From Planctomycetia bacterium (GTDB taxonomy: Bacteria > Planctomycetota > Phycisphaerae > Phycisphaerales > SM1A02), in contig SXUI01000033.1 of NCBI GenBank assembly GCA_005790605.1, forward strand, positions 1 through 32,541: a stretch of DNA of 32,541 nucleotides. Reading direction: 5' to 3'. Shown one piece after another: positions 24,275 through 32,541 of the stretch (its first letter is position 1; every line of letters begins with the position of its first letter). The notes beneath the pieces are model-generated. The model searched no databases and was not told the DNA's origin. It saw nothing but the letters and a program-made list of their open reading frames with translations. The position numbers and the translations under genes are program-made.

Positions 24275-25414
24275 GCCCCCGTGTTGCGCTCGATCTGAAT
24301 CAGGAGTGGGAGGACGAGGAAGATGAGCAGCGCGGCGATGGATGCGCCCGCGGCGAGGATGGAGGGGAAGAAGAGCGCTTGTCGCCTCGCGAGAGCGATT
24401 TGGGCGAGTTCCACTTGGTCATTGCGCGCCTCCATGGCTGCGGACATTCTCTCGAGTCGCTCTTGCGAGCGCGTGCGCTGATCCTTCTCGAGTTGCTCGA
24501 CATCAAGCTTAAACTCTCGGATGAAGAAATTCGCCGCGTCAACTCCATTGCAATCAACATCGCTTGGGCGACTTCGCGCGAAATCGCGCGAAAACTCTAC
24601 GAAGCCGCGACTAAATGGATCGCGGTACTTCGCTTCGAAATCCAGCGTTGCCTTGCAGAGAGGCTGCCGCGCGTTCTCCGAGAGTTGGAGTTCCTTGATG
24701 ACGATGCTGATGAAATCGCCGAAGGGTGCGCAAGGATCTGGCTCCGCGACTACGCGCTCGACTCGAGTCGTTGGTGAGGGCGCGGTGCAGATTGCGATGT
24801 ACGCGCGAGCCGAAGGGAAGGGCACAGATTCCGGATCGACGGGATCGACTTCCGACTCAGGAATTGGTTCAGGGAATACCAAGTCTGGACTCTGTTGCGG
24901 TGCGATCGCGTAGAGCGCACCGATGCCACTGCCGAGCAGGACAAGAGCGCACACGAGGATGATGAGCACGGAGATCGACCGAGCAAACCGAAATGCCGTG
25001 CGGAGGACACCATCGACGAAGCCGAGTCCAGGCGCAGCGATCGGTGCCGAGGAGCGCGAGGTCCGCGAGGATGTCGATGGCGCGGGCTCCGCGACGGAGT
25101 ATGGAGGTTCTTGCGTTGGGGGAAACGGATCGTGAGCCCATGCGGATGGCGAGTCGTCCATCGGTAGGTCGACCGACGGCTGAGAGAGATCGTCCGCCGC
25201 GGCGGGTGGAGGAGGCGGTGGCGCTTCCGGTTGCTCTGAAAAAATCTCCCGGAGTCCTCGCACCTTCATGACCTGAATCCAAGTCGCGCCAGAATCCGCC
25301 GACACAGAATCCCACCCTTGACATTCCATGGGTCATCGCGAGATTTCGAAGCTGCGCAGAAGTGAAGGGTCCCGTGACTTCCGTTCCGTTGCGGCGCAAG
25401 TAATAGGTGGACAT
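24256..25414 (-). CDS. GYF-domain membrane protein, broken by a one-base frameshift
   Basis: Two frames together make one protein of about 385 residues. The first frame starts at the ATG at 25414 (GGAGAG SD 7 bases upstream) and encodes the first half of a GYF_2-type domain (YYLRRNGTEVTGPFTSAQL). The second frame continues it from about 25310 (DSVSADSGATWIQVMKVRGL). Dropping one C from the CCC at 25311-25313 joins them exactly. The rest is a Pro/Ser-rich linker, a membrane helix, an acidic outer region, a coiled segment and a second membrane helix near the C-terminus. The break may be a real mutation, a sequencing error or programmed slippage. The downstream half alone could start at an ATG at 25329. 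Confidence 0.7.
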
Positions 25415-25527
25415 CGTTGATCTCTCCTGATTCAGGTCCCAACTCTTCGCACACGAGAGCATGGTACAGCAGGAGATCAAGCGATCGGGAAGCGAGGTGC
25501 TCTCGCGTCACCCGACGCGTGAGAACA

Positions 25528-28047
25528 CTAGTAACTCTTCTTCCCGCGGCGACCTTTCTTGAATCCAGCGCGTTTGCCGTCCTTCATGCGACCTCGCGGA
25601 ATGTTCTCGCGTCCGCCGGTGTGGGCAGGTGTGTCGCTGGCCCTTGGCGGGCTCGTTCCATCGCTTTCGGTTGTGCTCGGCATCCAGCGATGACGCGCCT
25701 TACCCGCTTCGGGTTGCGATGACTTCGGACTCCATGCCGACTTCTCTTCGAGCGATCCGTCGTCTTTCATCGAAACCCGAGCGAACGCCGTGACATCGAG
25801 ATCGAGCGTTCGGCTTGCGAGATCCACGCGCGTGATCTTCACTTTGATGCGATCTCCAAGTCCAATCGACGCGCCCGACCTCTGCGCGACAAGTCGACCT
25901 GTTCTTCCATCGGTGCCCCAGCGATCGGCGCGACGATCTCCGCCTGGCATGTCGCGCGTCTTCACAACGCCGTCGACGAGCCAAGGTTCGACCGAAACGA
26001 ATACGCCCATGTTGGGCAGCGTGCCGGTGACGAGACCAACACACTCCTCGCCAAGGTGTTTTTCTTGCAGCAACTTCAACACAAGGAATGTCCGCAGATC
26101 ACGCTCCGCTTCTTCTGCCGTCACTTCTCGATCGGAGCAGTGCGCCCCGAGTTCGATGAGCGCACCTTCGTCCGGCACGCGTGGATCTTCGCGCAGATCC
26201 TCAATCATCTGGGCGCGCTTGCGTCCACCCATCGATGCTTGCCCGTTGTCGGAAAGATCGAGGTACGCATGCACGACGCGATGCACAGTCAAGTCGGGGT
26301 AGCGTCGAATCGGACTCGTGAAGTGAGCGTAGTGCTCACTCGCGAGCGCATAGTGTCCGACGAGCGCAGGCGAGTAGGTCGCCTTTGACATCGTTCGAAG
26401 CACTGCGAAATGAATCGCGCGCGCCGCAGGTGAAGTTCGTGCGGCTTCAAGCAGTGCTTGCAGGTCAGCGCGTGCGGGTTCATCGGGCAGTCGCCATTGC
26501 GCCAGCCGCGCGTAGATGCGCAACTCTTCGATGTCCGCGAATCCAGGTTCAGGGTGAATGCGGCGCAACAGTGGAATCGTGAGATCCGCGAAGGTTCGTG
26601 CGAGCGCTTCGTTCGCCTCGACCATGAACATTTCGATGAGCGTGTGGGTAAACGCATCATCTTCTTTCACCGCGTCAATCACGGCGCCGGACTCGTCATA
26701 GACGAGATCAACCTCAGGCAGATCGAGGTGAATGAGTCCATCCTTCTGGCGACGCTTCCGTAGCAAGCGAGCGAGTTGATCGGCGAGGAGCAGTGCATCC
26801 TTGAGTTGCTCGCTGTACATCGGCTCCGTCTTCGCGTGCGCGCGCGCCTCGTCGACCTTTCCATCGATCAGTGCCTGCGCTTCAAGATAGGTGAGACGCT
26901 TCGCGCTCTTGATCACGCTGCGCCGTAAGCGATGCGAAGTTGGTCGCCCGCGATCATCGAAGTCAATGAACACACTCAGCGTGAATCGCTCGACGCCCTC
27001 TTGCAACGAGCACACGCCGTTGCTGAGTTGTTCAGGGAGCATTGGAATGACAAGTCGCGGCAAGTAGACGCTCGTTGCACGATCCTGTGCTTCAAGATCG
27101 AGTGGCGATCCCGGCGCGACAAAGAACGCGACATCCGCGATGTGCACGCCGAGCGTCCATGTATTGGCCTTGTGATCGCGTGTAATCGAAATCGCGTCGT
27201 CGTAATCTTTCGCGTCGGGCGGATCGATCGTGAAGATGAATTCGGAAGTGAGATCGACGCGATCGCCCCAGTCTCGCACAGCGGCAAGCTCGCCAAATCG
27301 CGCCGCTGCGTCGCGCGCGGCATCCATGACCTCCGATTCAAACGGACCCGGCAAGTCAAACGCGGCGATGCAGGCGCGTGTCTCCACATCGGGGCGACCC
27401 GCTTCACCGAGGACCTCCGTGATCACACCTTCCGCGAGGCAGCCATCCGCAGGCCAAGCGACGATCTCCACGATGACCTTGTCATCGGCCTTCGCGTTTT
27501 TGGCATGCGGGTCGCGCACCACGATTGGTTCGCGCATGGCGCGTCCATCAGCGAGCACAATCCACTCACGACCCTGCTTGGCAAGTTTCCCGGCGAATCG
27601 TGTTTGCTTGCGCTCGAGCACTTCGACGACCACACCGATGCGCCCGTAGTCCTTTGCGCCGTTCACCGTCGTCGCACGGCCCGTCCGTTGACCGCGACGC
27701 ACAACCTTGCAACGCACGCGGTCGCCGTTCACCGCATCACCGGTTTCGCCAACAGGAACATACAGATCCCCGCCTCGGAATTGGCGGCCGGTCCGAAGGA
27801 AACCGAACCCACGTTGCGTAATGCGAATGGTGCCTTCCACTTCGTCGGGAAGTTGCGGAAGTCGGATGCGATCATCCTTGGCGATTTCGAGAAGCGACTC
27901 CGCGACGAGTTCCTTTATCGCGGTCTCGAAGATGGCTCTCTCCTCAATCGTGATGCGAAGTTGCCGTGCAATCTCTGCCGCCTCGCAGGGCTTGTAGGTT
28001 TCGTGCGAGAGATGATCGAGGATTCGGCCGCGGAATCGAAGGGGCAT
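25528..28047 (-). CDS. rnr: ribonuclease R
   Basis: An 839-residue 3'-5' exoribonuclease. An N-terminal winged-helix and cold-shock region (about 1-200) is followed by the RNB domain with catalytic aspartates in IDPPDAKDYDD (275-284). An S1 domain lies at about 670-770, and a Lys/Arg-rich tail of about 28 residues follows, as in RNase R rather than RNase II. It degrades structured RNA in the cytoplasm, including defective rRNA and tmRNA-tagged mRNA. No SD precedes the ATG; a TACACT box lies 10 bases upstream. It is the last gene of the minus-strand proteostasis cluster, 39 bases after the zinc-ribbon gene. Confidence 0.94.
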   Translation of the reverse strand: MPLRFRGRILDHLSHETYKPCEAAEIARQLRITIEERAIFETAIKELVAESLLEIAKDDRIRLPQLPDEVEGTIRITQRGFGFLRTGRQFRGGDLYVPVGETGDAVNGDRVRCKVVRRGQRTGRATTVNGAKDYGRIGVVVEVLERKQTRFAGKLAKQGREWIVLADGRAMREPIVVRDPHAKNAKADDKVIVEIVAWPADGCLAEGVITEVLGEAGRPDVETRACIAAFDLPGPFESEVMDAARDAAARFGELAAVRDWGDRVDLTSEFIFTIDPPDAKDYDDAISITRDHKANTWTLGVHIADVAFFVAPGSPLDLEAQDRATSVYLPRLVIPMLPEQLSNGVCSLQEGVERFTLSVFIDFDDRGRPTSHRLRRSVIKSAKRLTYLEAQALIDGKVDEARAHAKTEPMYSEQLKDALLLADQLARLLRKRRQKDGLIHLDLPEVDLVYDESGAVIDAVKEDDAFTHTLIEMFMVEANEALARTFADLTIPLLRRIHPEPGFADIEELRIYARLAQWRLPDEPARADLQALLEAARTSPAARAIHFAVLRTMSKATYSPALVGHYALASEHYAHFTSPIRRYPDLTVHRVVHAYLDLSDNGQASMGGRKRAQMIEDLREDPRVPDEGALIELGAHCSDREVTAEEAERDLRTFLVLKLLQEKHLGEECVGLVTGTLPNMGVFVSVEPWLVDGVVKTRDMPGGDRRADRWGTDGRTGRLVAQRSGASIGLGDRIKVKITRVDLASRTLDLDVTAFARVSMKDDGSLEEKSAWSPKSSQPEAGKARHRWMPSTTESDGTSPPRASDTPAHTGGRENIPRGRMKDGKRAGFKKGRRGKKSY

Positions 28048-28057
28048 GTGGGGAGCA

Positions 28058-28063
28058 AGTGTA
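28058..28063 (-). promoter_or_regulatory. candidate -10 box (TACACT) for rnr
   Basis: On the minus strand TACACT ends 10 bases before the rnr ATG, with no SD between. It would give rnr its own short-leader or leaderless transcript in addition to any read-through from the zinc-ribbon gene. Confidence 0.35.
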
Positions 28064-28086
28064 GGCGAGGCGCGCAGGTCGACCGA

Positions 28087-28596
28087 TTACTTCGATCGCT
28101 TGCCGCGCGGGGCGGGCTTCTTCGTCGCATTCGCCCTCGCGGCCCCTTGCACGATGTTGCCATGTCCTCGGCCGACTCGCGAGGGGTGGGTGGCTTCGCT
28201 GCGTGAGGCAGGGGGAGTCGCGGGAGCCTCAGGTTTCGGCGGACTCGAAGCGGTCGCCGGCGGCGTGGCCGCTGGCGATTTCGACGGGGATGCGTCTGCC
28301 TTCGCTTCCTTTTTCGGTTCCCCGCCGCTCGTCGTTGCTGTGGTGGAGCTCGTCGTTGGCGTTACCGACTCTGGCTCCTTCTTCGAAGCGCTTTCGCCTT
28401 GCTTGTAGTTCTCGCTTCGGTAGTCGGTTTCATAGAAGCCGCCACCCTTGAAAAGCACAGCGCCGCCGATACCGATCTTGCGCGCGACTTTCTTCTTCTT
28501 GCACTTCGGGCAAGTCGTGATCGGGTCAGCTTTGATGGAATGGAACGACTCAAACTCGTGCTGACACGCTTTGCAGATGTACTCGTAGGTTGGCAT
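28087..28596 (-). CDS. FmdB-type zinc-ribbon protein with long basic tail
   Basis: A 169-residue protein. The first 60 residues form the small FmdB/CxxC_CXXC_SSSS regulatory-type zinc ribbon: MPTYEY start, CKAC (Cys8, Cys11) and CPKC (Cys29, Cys32), then KIGIGG and GGGFYETDY. Most family members are 60-110 residues. Here about 100 extra residues follow, rich in Ala, Pro, Ser, Thr, Lys and Glu and ending in a strongly basic RG/K segment that could bind RNA or other acidic partners. The family's role is not established. It lies 10 bases after grpE and 39 before rnr, so it is probably in the chaperone operon. Confidence 0.82.
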   Translation of the reverse strand: MPTYEYICKACQHEFESFHSIKADPITTCPKCKKKKVARKIGIGGAVLFKGGGFYETDYRSENYKQGESASKKEPESVTPTTSSTTATTSGGEPKKEAKADASPSKSPAATPPATASSPPKPEAPATPPASRSEATHPSRVGRGHGNIVQGAARANATKKPAPRGKRSK

Positions 28597-28606
28597 CAGC
28601 TTCGAT

Positions 28607-29155
28607 TCACTCTGTCGGAGTCACGGCGACCTTCGCGGGCCGCAAGACTGCGTCGCCCAAACGCCAGCCGCATTGGAACTGCATGGCGATTGATCCACCT
28701 GCGGCGCCCTCGAGTGGCATCTGCGTCACGGCCTCATGATGCATCGGGTTGAACTCAGATCCAACCGCAGGATCAATCTTCACGAGTCCTTGCTGCTCAA
28801 GTGCGCGCTGCAGTTCTGCGCGTGTCATCTCGACCGACTTCGCGATCTGTTCGACGGAAAGTTTCGAGAGATCTTGAGACAGTGTGAGGTCGAAGTGGTC
28901 AAGCACGGGCATGAGACCGCGAGCAAAGCTCGTGATGCCCCAGAGCCGCGCGCGCGCTTCATTTTCAACAGACCGACGCTGAAAATTCGCATAATCGGCG
29001 AGCGCGCGTTGGCGGAGCGCCATTGCCTCGTCTCGCTCGCACTCAAGGCGGGTCACGAGTGCGTCGATGGTCTCCGCATCTGCCGCGACATCTGCGCAGT
29101 CGACGACCTTGGGATCGGCGTGTTCAGTGTTGTTCTCGTCAGACTCAGTCATCAT
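28607..29155 (-). CDS. grpE: nucleotide exchange factor GrpE
   Basis: A 182-residue protein with an acidic, disordered start (about 1-30), a long coiled helix (ALVTRLECERDEAMA...LADYANFQRRS) and the beta domain ending in RPAKVAVTPTE. The GRLLPVLDHFDL-like segment (here RGLMPVLDHFDL) and PMHHEAV with GWRLGDAVLRPAKV are family hallmarks. GrpE swaps ADP for ATP on DnaK. ATG codons at 29155 and 29152 are both possible; an AAGGA SD lies about 6 bases before the first. It starts 13 bases after the dnaJ stop. No dnaK is in the window. Confidence 0.93.
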   Translation of the reverse strand: MMTESDENNTEHADPKVVDCADVAADAETIDALVTRLECERDEAMALRQRALADYANFQRRSVENEARARLWGITSFARGLMPVLDHFDLTLSQDLSKLSVEQIAKSVEMTRAELQRALEQQGLVKIDPAVGSEFNPMHHEAVTQMPLEGAAGGSIAMQFQCGWRLGDAVLRPAKVAVTPTE

Positions 29156-29168
29156 GCGTTCCTTCGCG

Positions 29169-30317
29169 TCATTCGCCGGCAATTTGATCCTTGATTTTCT
29201 TCCAGAAACTCGTCTGCTCGCGGATGTCAACCTTCTCTGTCTTCGCGTACTCCTCAAGAAGCGTGCGCTGTTCAGCGGAGAGTTTCTTGGGGACGATGAG
29301 TTGCAAGACGACATGCATGTCGCCGCGATCCTTCGTGCGCAAGTTGGGCATGCCAAGGCCAGTGATGAGCACGGCCTCGCCGTGTTGCGAACCCGGCGGC
29401 ACATCGACGAGGCAGGTTCCGCCATCGACCGTAGGCACGCTGAGTTGTGCGCCAAGCGCCGCTTGCGCGAAGGCCATTGGTGCGACGGTGACGAGATCAT
29501 CGCCGCGTCGTTCGAATCGCGTGCTCTCGTTGTCATCCGAGATGCGGATGACCACATGGAGGTCGCCTCGCGCGCCGCTGCCGTCGGGACTTGACTCGGG
29601 CGCAGGCGGTTCGCCTTCGCCGCGCACTCGAATGACGACGCCATCGTCCACGCCAGGCGGAATCGCGACGGAGACTTTGCGCCGAGTCGGAACGCGACCC
29701 TTGCCGCGGCAATCGGGGCACTTGTCCTTCACGATGGTGCGCCTTCCGCGGCACTCCGGACACGCAGTCACCATGCGGAACATGCCGCCGAATCCTGCTT
29801 GAGCGACTTGCCCAACGCCATCGCACACGGTGCACTTCTCCGGCTTCGCGCCCTTGGCTGCGCCGCTTCCGGTGCAGCCCTTGCACACATCGACGCGCTT
29901 GAAATCCACATCGCGCTTTGTGCCCGTGACGCAGTCGCGCAGCGAAACTTCGACTTCCGTCTCAAGATCAAGACCTCGCGCCGGTCCGCGTGAACGGCGA
30001 CCTCCGCCACCTCCGCCGCCAAAGATGTCCCCGAACATCGAGAAGATGTCTTCGACATGCATCGTGCTGAAGTCGTGACCAGGTTGTTGCCGAAGTCCTG
30101 CATGCCCGTGTCGATCGTAGAGCTGTCGGCGCTCTGGATCGGAGAGCACTTCATAGGCTTCGGTGCACGACTTGAACTCGACGACGGCTTCCGCGTTTCC
30201 TGGGTTGCGATCAGGATGCCATTTCATCGCCATGCGGCGATAGGCGCGCTTCACATCGTCGCCACTCGATTCGCGAGTGACGCTGAGAATCTCGTAGTAG
30301 TCGCGCTGCGAAGACAA
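29169..30317 (-). CDS. dnaJ: molecular chaperone DnaJ
   Basis: A type I Hsp40 of 382 residues. The J-domain has HPD at 34-36, followed by a Gly-rich linker (about 98-115). Four zinc-finger repeats follow: [16 protein letters not shown], a degenerate CPECRGRR and CPDCRGKG. Then come two C-terminal beta domains. It delivers clients to DnaK and stimulates its ATPase. No ATG lies before the J-domain. A TTG at 30317 gives the family-type start [11 protein letters not shown]; a TTG at 30368 is also open and would add 17 residues. The third zinc-finger repeat lacks the usual Gly pair. It lies between groEL and grpE. Confidence 0.92.
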   Translation of the reverse strand: MSSQRDYYEILSVTRESSGDDVKRAYRRMAMKWHPDRNPGNAEAVVEFKSCTEAYEVLSDPERRQLYDRHGHAGLRQQPGHDFSTMHVEDIFSMFGDIFGGGGGGGRRSRGPARGLDLETEVEVSLRDCVTGTKRDVDFKRVDVCKGCTGSGAAKGAKPEKCTVCDGVGQVAQAGFGGMFRMVTACPECRGRRTIVKDKCPDCRGKGRVPTRRKVSVAIPPGVDDGVVIRVRGEGEPPAPESSPDGSGARGDLHVVIRISDDNESTRFERRGDDLVTVAPMAFAQAALGAQLSVPTVDGGTCLVDVPPGSQHGEAVLITGLGMPNLRTKDRGDMHVVLQLIVPKKLSAEQRTLLEEYAKTEKVDIREQTSFWKKIKDQIAGE

Positions 30318-30428
30318 GTGTGGATCCGAGGGCAGGGGAGGGACGACCTTTGCGGGCTCGAACAGCAACGCGAGGAATCGGTCGTCGACGCATGCGCGCC
30401 TTCGGCCGATTCCTCGGTTGCATTCGGA

Positions 30429-32042
30429 TTAGCTGACCGCGCCTTCGACTGGCGCAGTCTCTTCCTTCAATTCAGCGATCACGACATTCGTGGTCAGCAT
30501 GAGACCCGCAACGCTTGCCGCATTGAGAAGCGCAGTCTTCACGACGAGCGCGGGATCAATGATGCCAGCCTTCACGAGATCGACATACTCGCCGGTGGAT
30601 GCATCGAAGCCAGTGTTGCCCTTGGTTTCGAGTGTCTTCGCGACGACGAGGTCGCCGTCGAAGCCAGCATTCCCTGCGATTTGCGCGCAGGGTCGAAGCA
30701 TCGCGTCCGCCACGATGTCGAAACCGAATCGCTCGTCGCCCTTCGCCTTGCGCTTGCCTTCAACGACCGCCGCATGTGCGCGAACGAGAGCAACGCCACC
30801 GCCTGCAACATAGCCTTCCTTTGCCGCAGCGCGAGTCGCGTGAAGCGCGTCATCGACGCGGTCCTTCGCTTCCTTCATCGCGGTTTCAGTGGCTCCACCG
30901 ACGCTGATGATGGCAACGCCACCAGTCAACTTCGCGAGGCGCTCTTGGAGCTTCTCCTTGTCGTAGTCGCTTGTCGCGCGCTCGATTTGTGCCTTGATCT
31001 GATCGCAGCGCGCCTCGAGATCCTTCTTCTTGCCAGTGCCTTCCACAATGGTTGTGTCATCCTTGGTGATGACGACCTTGCGTGCGGAACCGAGTTCCTT
31101 GAGCTCGACATCCTCGAGACTGCGACCGAGGTCTTCCGCGAAGAAGGTGCCTCCGGTCAGCGTCGCGATGTCGCCCATCATGGCCTTGCGGCGATCGCCA
31201 AATCCTGGAGCCTTCACGGCGCACACATTAAGCACGCCACGCAGACGGTTGACGACGAGTGCTGCAAGAGCCTCCGCCTCGACCTCTTCGGCGATGATGA
31301 GCAATGGCTTCGATGCAGTCGCGACCTTGTTGAGCAGTGGAAGCAGATCCGCGAGATTCGAGAGCTTCTTCTCGTAGAGGAGAATGAGCGGGTTCTCGAT
31401 CACGCACTCGGCGCGCTTCGGATCGGTCATGAAGTAGGGCGAGAGATAGCCCTTGTCGAACGCCATACCCTCGACATAGTTCAGCGTGGTGTCCGCGGTC
31501 TTGCCTTCTTCAATCTCAACGACGCCATCCGCGCCGACCTTGTCGATTGCTTCGGCGATGAGTGAACCGATGGTCGTGTCGTGGTTCGCAGACACGGTTG
31601 CGACCTTCTCAAGATCGCCCTTGCCCTTGCATTTCTGCGCGAGCTCGTCGATGGCGGTGGAGGCCACCTGGGACGCAGCAAGAATGCCGCGTTGAATCGC
31701 GACGGCGTTGCTGCCTGCAGCGATGTACTTCAGACCACCGTTGAAGATCGCTCCGGCGAGCACGGTGGCACAAGTGGTCCCGTCGCCCGCGATGTCCGCG
31801 GTCTTCTTCGCGACCTGCTGCACCATTTTGGCGCCGATGTTTTCGAACGGCGCGGGAAGATCGACTTCCTTTGCGACGGTGACGCCGTCCTTCGTGATCG
31901 TGGGTGAACCGAACGACTTTTGGAAGAGCACATTGTGCCCAACCGGACCCATTGTGATCGCAACGGCGGACACAAGTTGGTCGACGCCGCGCTTGAGCTC
32001 AAGGTGCGCAGCGGATTCAAACTTCATTTGCTTAGTGGCCAT
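30429..32042 (-). CDS. groEL: chaperonin GroEL, second copy without GGM tail
   Basis: A 537-residue 60-kDa chaperonin. Key ATPase residues are kept at E. coli numbering: Asp52 (KDGVTV), Asp87 (AGDGTT) and the RVDDAL Asp near 398. The apical substrate-binding face GYLSPYF and [14 protein letters not shown] are present. The usual GPKGRN loop reads GPVGHN, so the Lys is lost. The C-terminus ends in [11 protein letters not shown] with no Gly-Gly-Met repeat. A GGAG SD precedes the ATG. It follows groES by 77 bases; a GGM-tailed copy lies on the other side of groES. A specialised second chaperonin is likely, though its clients are unknown. Confidence 0.93.
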   Translation of the reverse strand: MATKQMKFESAAHLELKRGVDQLVSAVAITMGPVGHNVLFQKSFGSPTITKDGVTVAKEVDLPAPFENIGAKMVQQVAKKTADIAGDGTTCATVLAGAIFNGGLKYIAAGSNAVAIQRGILAASQVASTAIDELAQKCKGKGDLEKVATVSANHDTTIGSLIAEAIDKVGADGVVEIEEGKTADTTLNYVEGMAFDKGYLSPYFMTDPKRAECVIENPLILLYEKKLSNLADLLPLLNKVATASKPLLIIAEEVEAEALAALVVNRLRGVLNVCAVKAPGFGDRRKAMMGDIATLTGGTFFAEDLGRSLEDVELKELGSARKVVITKDDTTIVEGTGKKKDLEARCDQIKAQIERATSDYDKEKLQERLAKLTGGVAIISVGGATETAMKEAKDRVDDALHATRAAAKEGYVAGGGVALVRAHAAVVEGKRKAKGDERFGFDIVADAMLRPCAQIAGNAGFDGDLVVAKTLETKGNTGFDASTGEYVDLVKAGIIDPALVVKTALLNAASVAGLMLTTNVVIAELKEETAPVEGAVS

Positions 32043-32119
32043 AGGGAGGCTCCGATTTCAGTAGTTGGAAGAGAAAAGCGAACTGCAAGTTGCCTGAGGC
32101 GATGCTCAAGCTTCATGCA

Positions 32120-32413
32120 TCAAGCATCGAGGACGCCGAGGAGTTCCGACTCGCGAAGGATGACATGGGAGACCGTCTTGATCTCGACTTCAGTGCCTGC
32201 GTACTTGCCGTAGACCACGGTGTCACCCTTCTTCACGCTCACGACTTGTCGGGTGCCATCGTCAAGCAAACGACCTGGGCCAGTCGCGACGACTTTGCCC
32301 TGCATGGGGCGCTCTTTCGCGCTCTCAGGGAGGAAGAGCCCGCTTGCAGTCTTCGTGGCTGCTTCGAGAGGCTTGATGAGGATCCGATCGTCGAGTGGTC
32401 GTACTGAAGACAT
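32120..32413 (-). CDS. groES: co-chaperonin GroES
   Basis: A 97-residue subunit of the heptameric lid for GroEL. It has the RPLDDRILIKP start, the mobile loop at about 17-36 (ATKTASGLFLPESAKERP), the GPGRLLDDG strand, GDTVVYGKYAG and an ILRESELLGVL end, all at normal length. A GGAG SD lies 9 bases before the ATG. It sits between two GroEL genes, transcribed in the same direction, and could serve either or both rings. No CIRCE repeat is visible in the 87 bases upstream. Confidence 0.95.
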   Translation of the reverse strand: MSSVRPLDDRILIKPLEAATKTASGLFLPESAKERPMQGKVVATGPGRLLDDGTRQVVSVKKGDTVVYGKYAGTEVEIKTVSHVILRESELLGVLDA

Positions 32414-32500
32414 AGTGTGTTGCTCCGTGAGTCAGTCTGTCGTTTGATGGTGTGTGAAGTTGTTTGTTGTGTGAGAAGCGGCGCGCGATGGAAGCAGCGA

Positions 32501-32541
32501 TCAGAAGCCCATGCCTCCGCCCATTCCACCCATACCGCCCA
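32501..32541 (-). CDS. groEL: chaperonin GroEL, C-terminal end with GGM tail
   Basis: Only the last 12 complete codons and the stop are in view at the right edge. They read as Gly-Gly-Met repeats ending GGGMGF, the disordered tail that lines the cavity of canonical GroEL. The frame and strand match groES, 87 bases downstream. From this I infer a full GroEL gene to the right. The tail is typical of the main housekeeping copy and contrasts with the second copy at 30429-32042. Confidence 0.85.
   Translation of the reverse strand, partial: GGMGGMGGGMGF

Noticed and set aside
26932-28206. Long plus-strand open frame (424 codons)
   Set aside because: It is antisense to rnr and the zinc-ribbon gene, has His/Arg-rich shadow composition and no domain.
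30057-31565. Long plus-strand open frame (502 codons)
   Set aside because: It is antisense to groEL and dnaJ. Its length comes from high GC and codon bias in the real genes.
32043-32500. CIRCE/HrcA operator near groES-groEL
   Set aside because: No TTAGCACTC-N9-GAGTGCTAA-like repeat is found in either gap in view.

Overview
The window looks like a chromosomal segment of a planctomycete (Planctomycetota), probably of the Phycisphaerae side. The evidence is a DUF1549/DUF1553 protein (planctomycete cytochrome-c-like domains) coupled to a DUF1501 protein, a secreted matrixin with a planctomycete-style EF-hand/dockerin-like tail, a second GroEL without a GGM tail, and ATG/GTG/TTG starts often without a Shine-Dalgarno (SD) sequence. 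No tRNA, rRNA, insertion sequence, prophage or CRISPR array was seen. Most of the segment is housekeeping DNA.

Layout. 1-2743 (+): end of triosephosphate isomerase, SecG with a long Ala/Pro/Thr tail, YicC endoribonuclease and an APH-fold phosphotransferase, closely spaced. 2820-3956 (+): a secreted PDZ protein, convergent with a lidless adenylate kinase at 4343-4963 (-). The roughly 390 bp between these two genes carries two inverted copies of a structured repeat with compensatory stem changes. 5234-7081 (+): RecJ. 7099-9927 (-): a membrane protein, a eukaryote-type UDP-sugar pyrophosphorylase and PhoU. 10015-13602 (+): PdxJ, DapA, a NUDIX hydrolase and a tRNA-dihydrouridine synthase. 13871-15445 (-): a secreted FG-GAP beta-propeller. 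15913-19106 (+): dienelactone hydrolase, then a translationally coupled pair of a secreted unknown protein and a matrixin protease. 19245-19877 (-): a secreted unknown protein. 20073-24274 (+): the coupled DUF1549/DUF1553 and DUF1501 pair. 24256-25414 (-): a GYF-domain membrane protein broken by a one-base frameshift. 25528-32541 (-): a proteostasis and RNA-decay cluster, transcribed in the order groEL (GGM-tailed, only its end in view), groES, a second groEL, dnaJ, grpE, a zinc-ribbon protein and RNase R.

Three signals stand out. First, a structured element of about 110 nt lies at the 3' end of each of two convergent genes, in the sense direction of each, with four compensated base-pair changes and a conserved bulge. 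Second, at least six genes that mostly lack an SD have a TANNNT box ending 6-7 nt before the start codon, which suggests widespread leaderless mRNAs. Third, the GYF-domain gene is restored to one frame by removing one base from a G run. All function calls come from reading the sequence and knowing the families; no database search was run.
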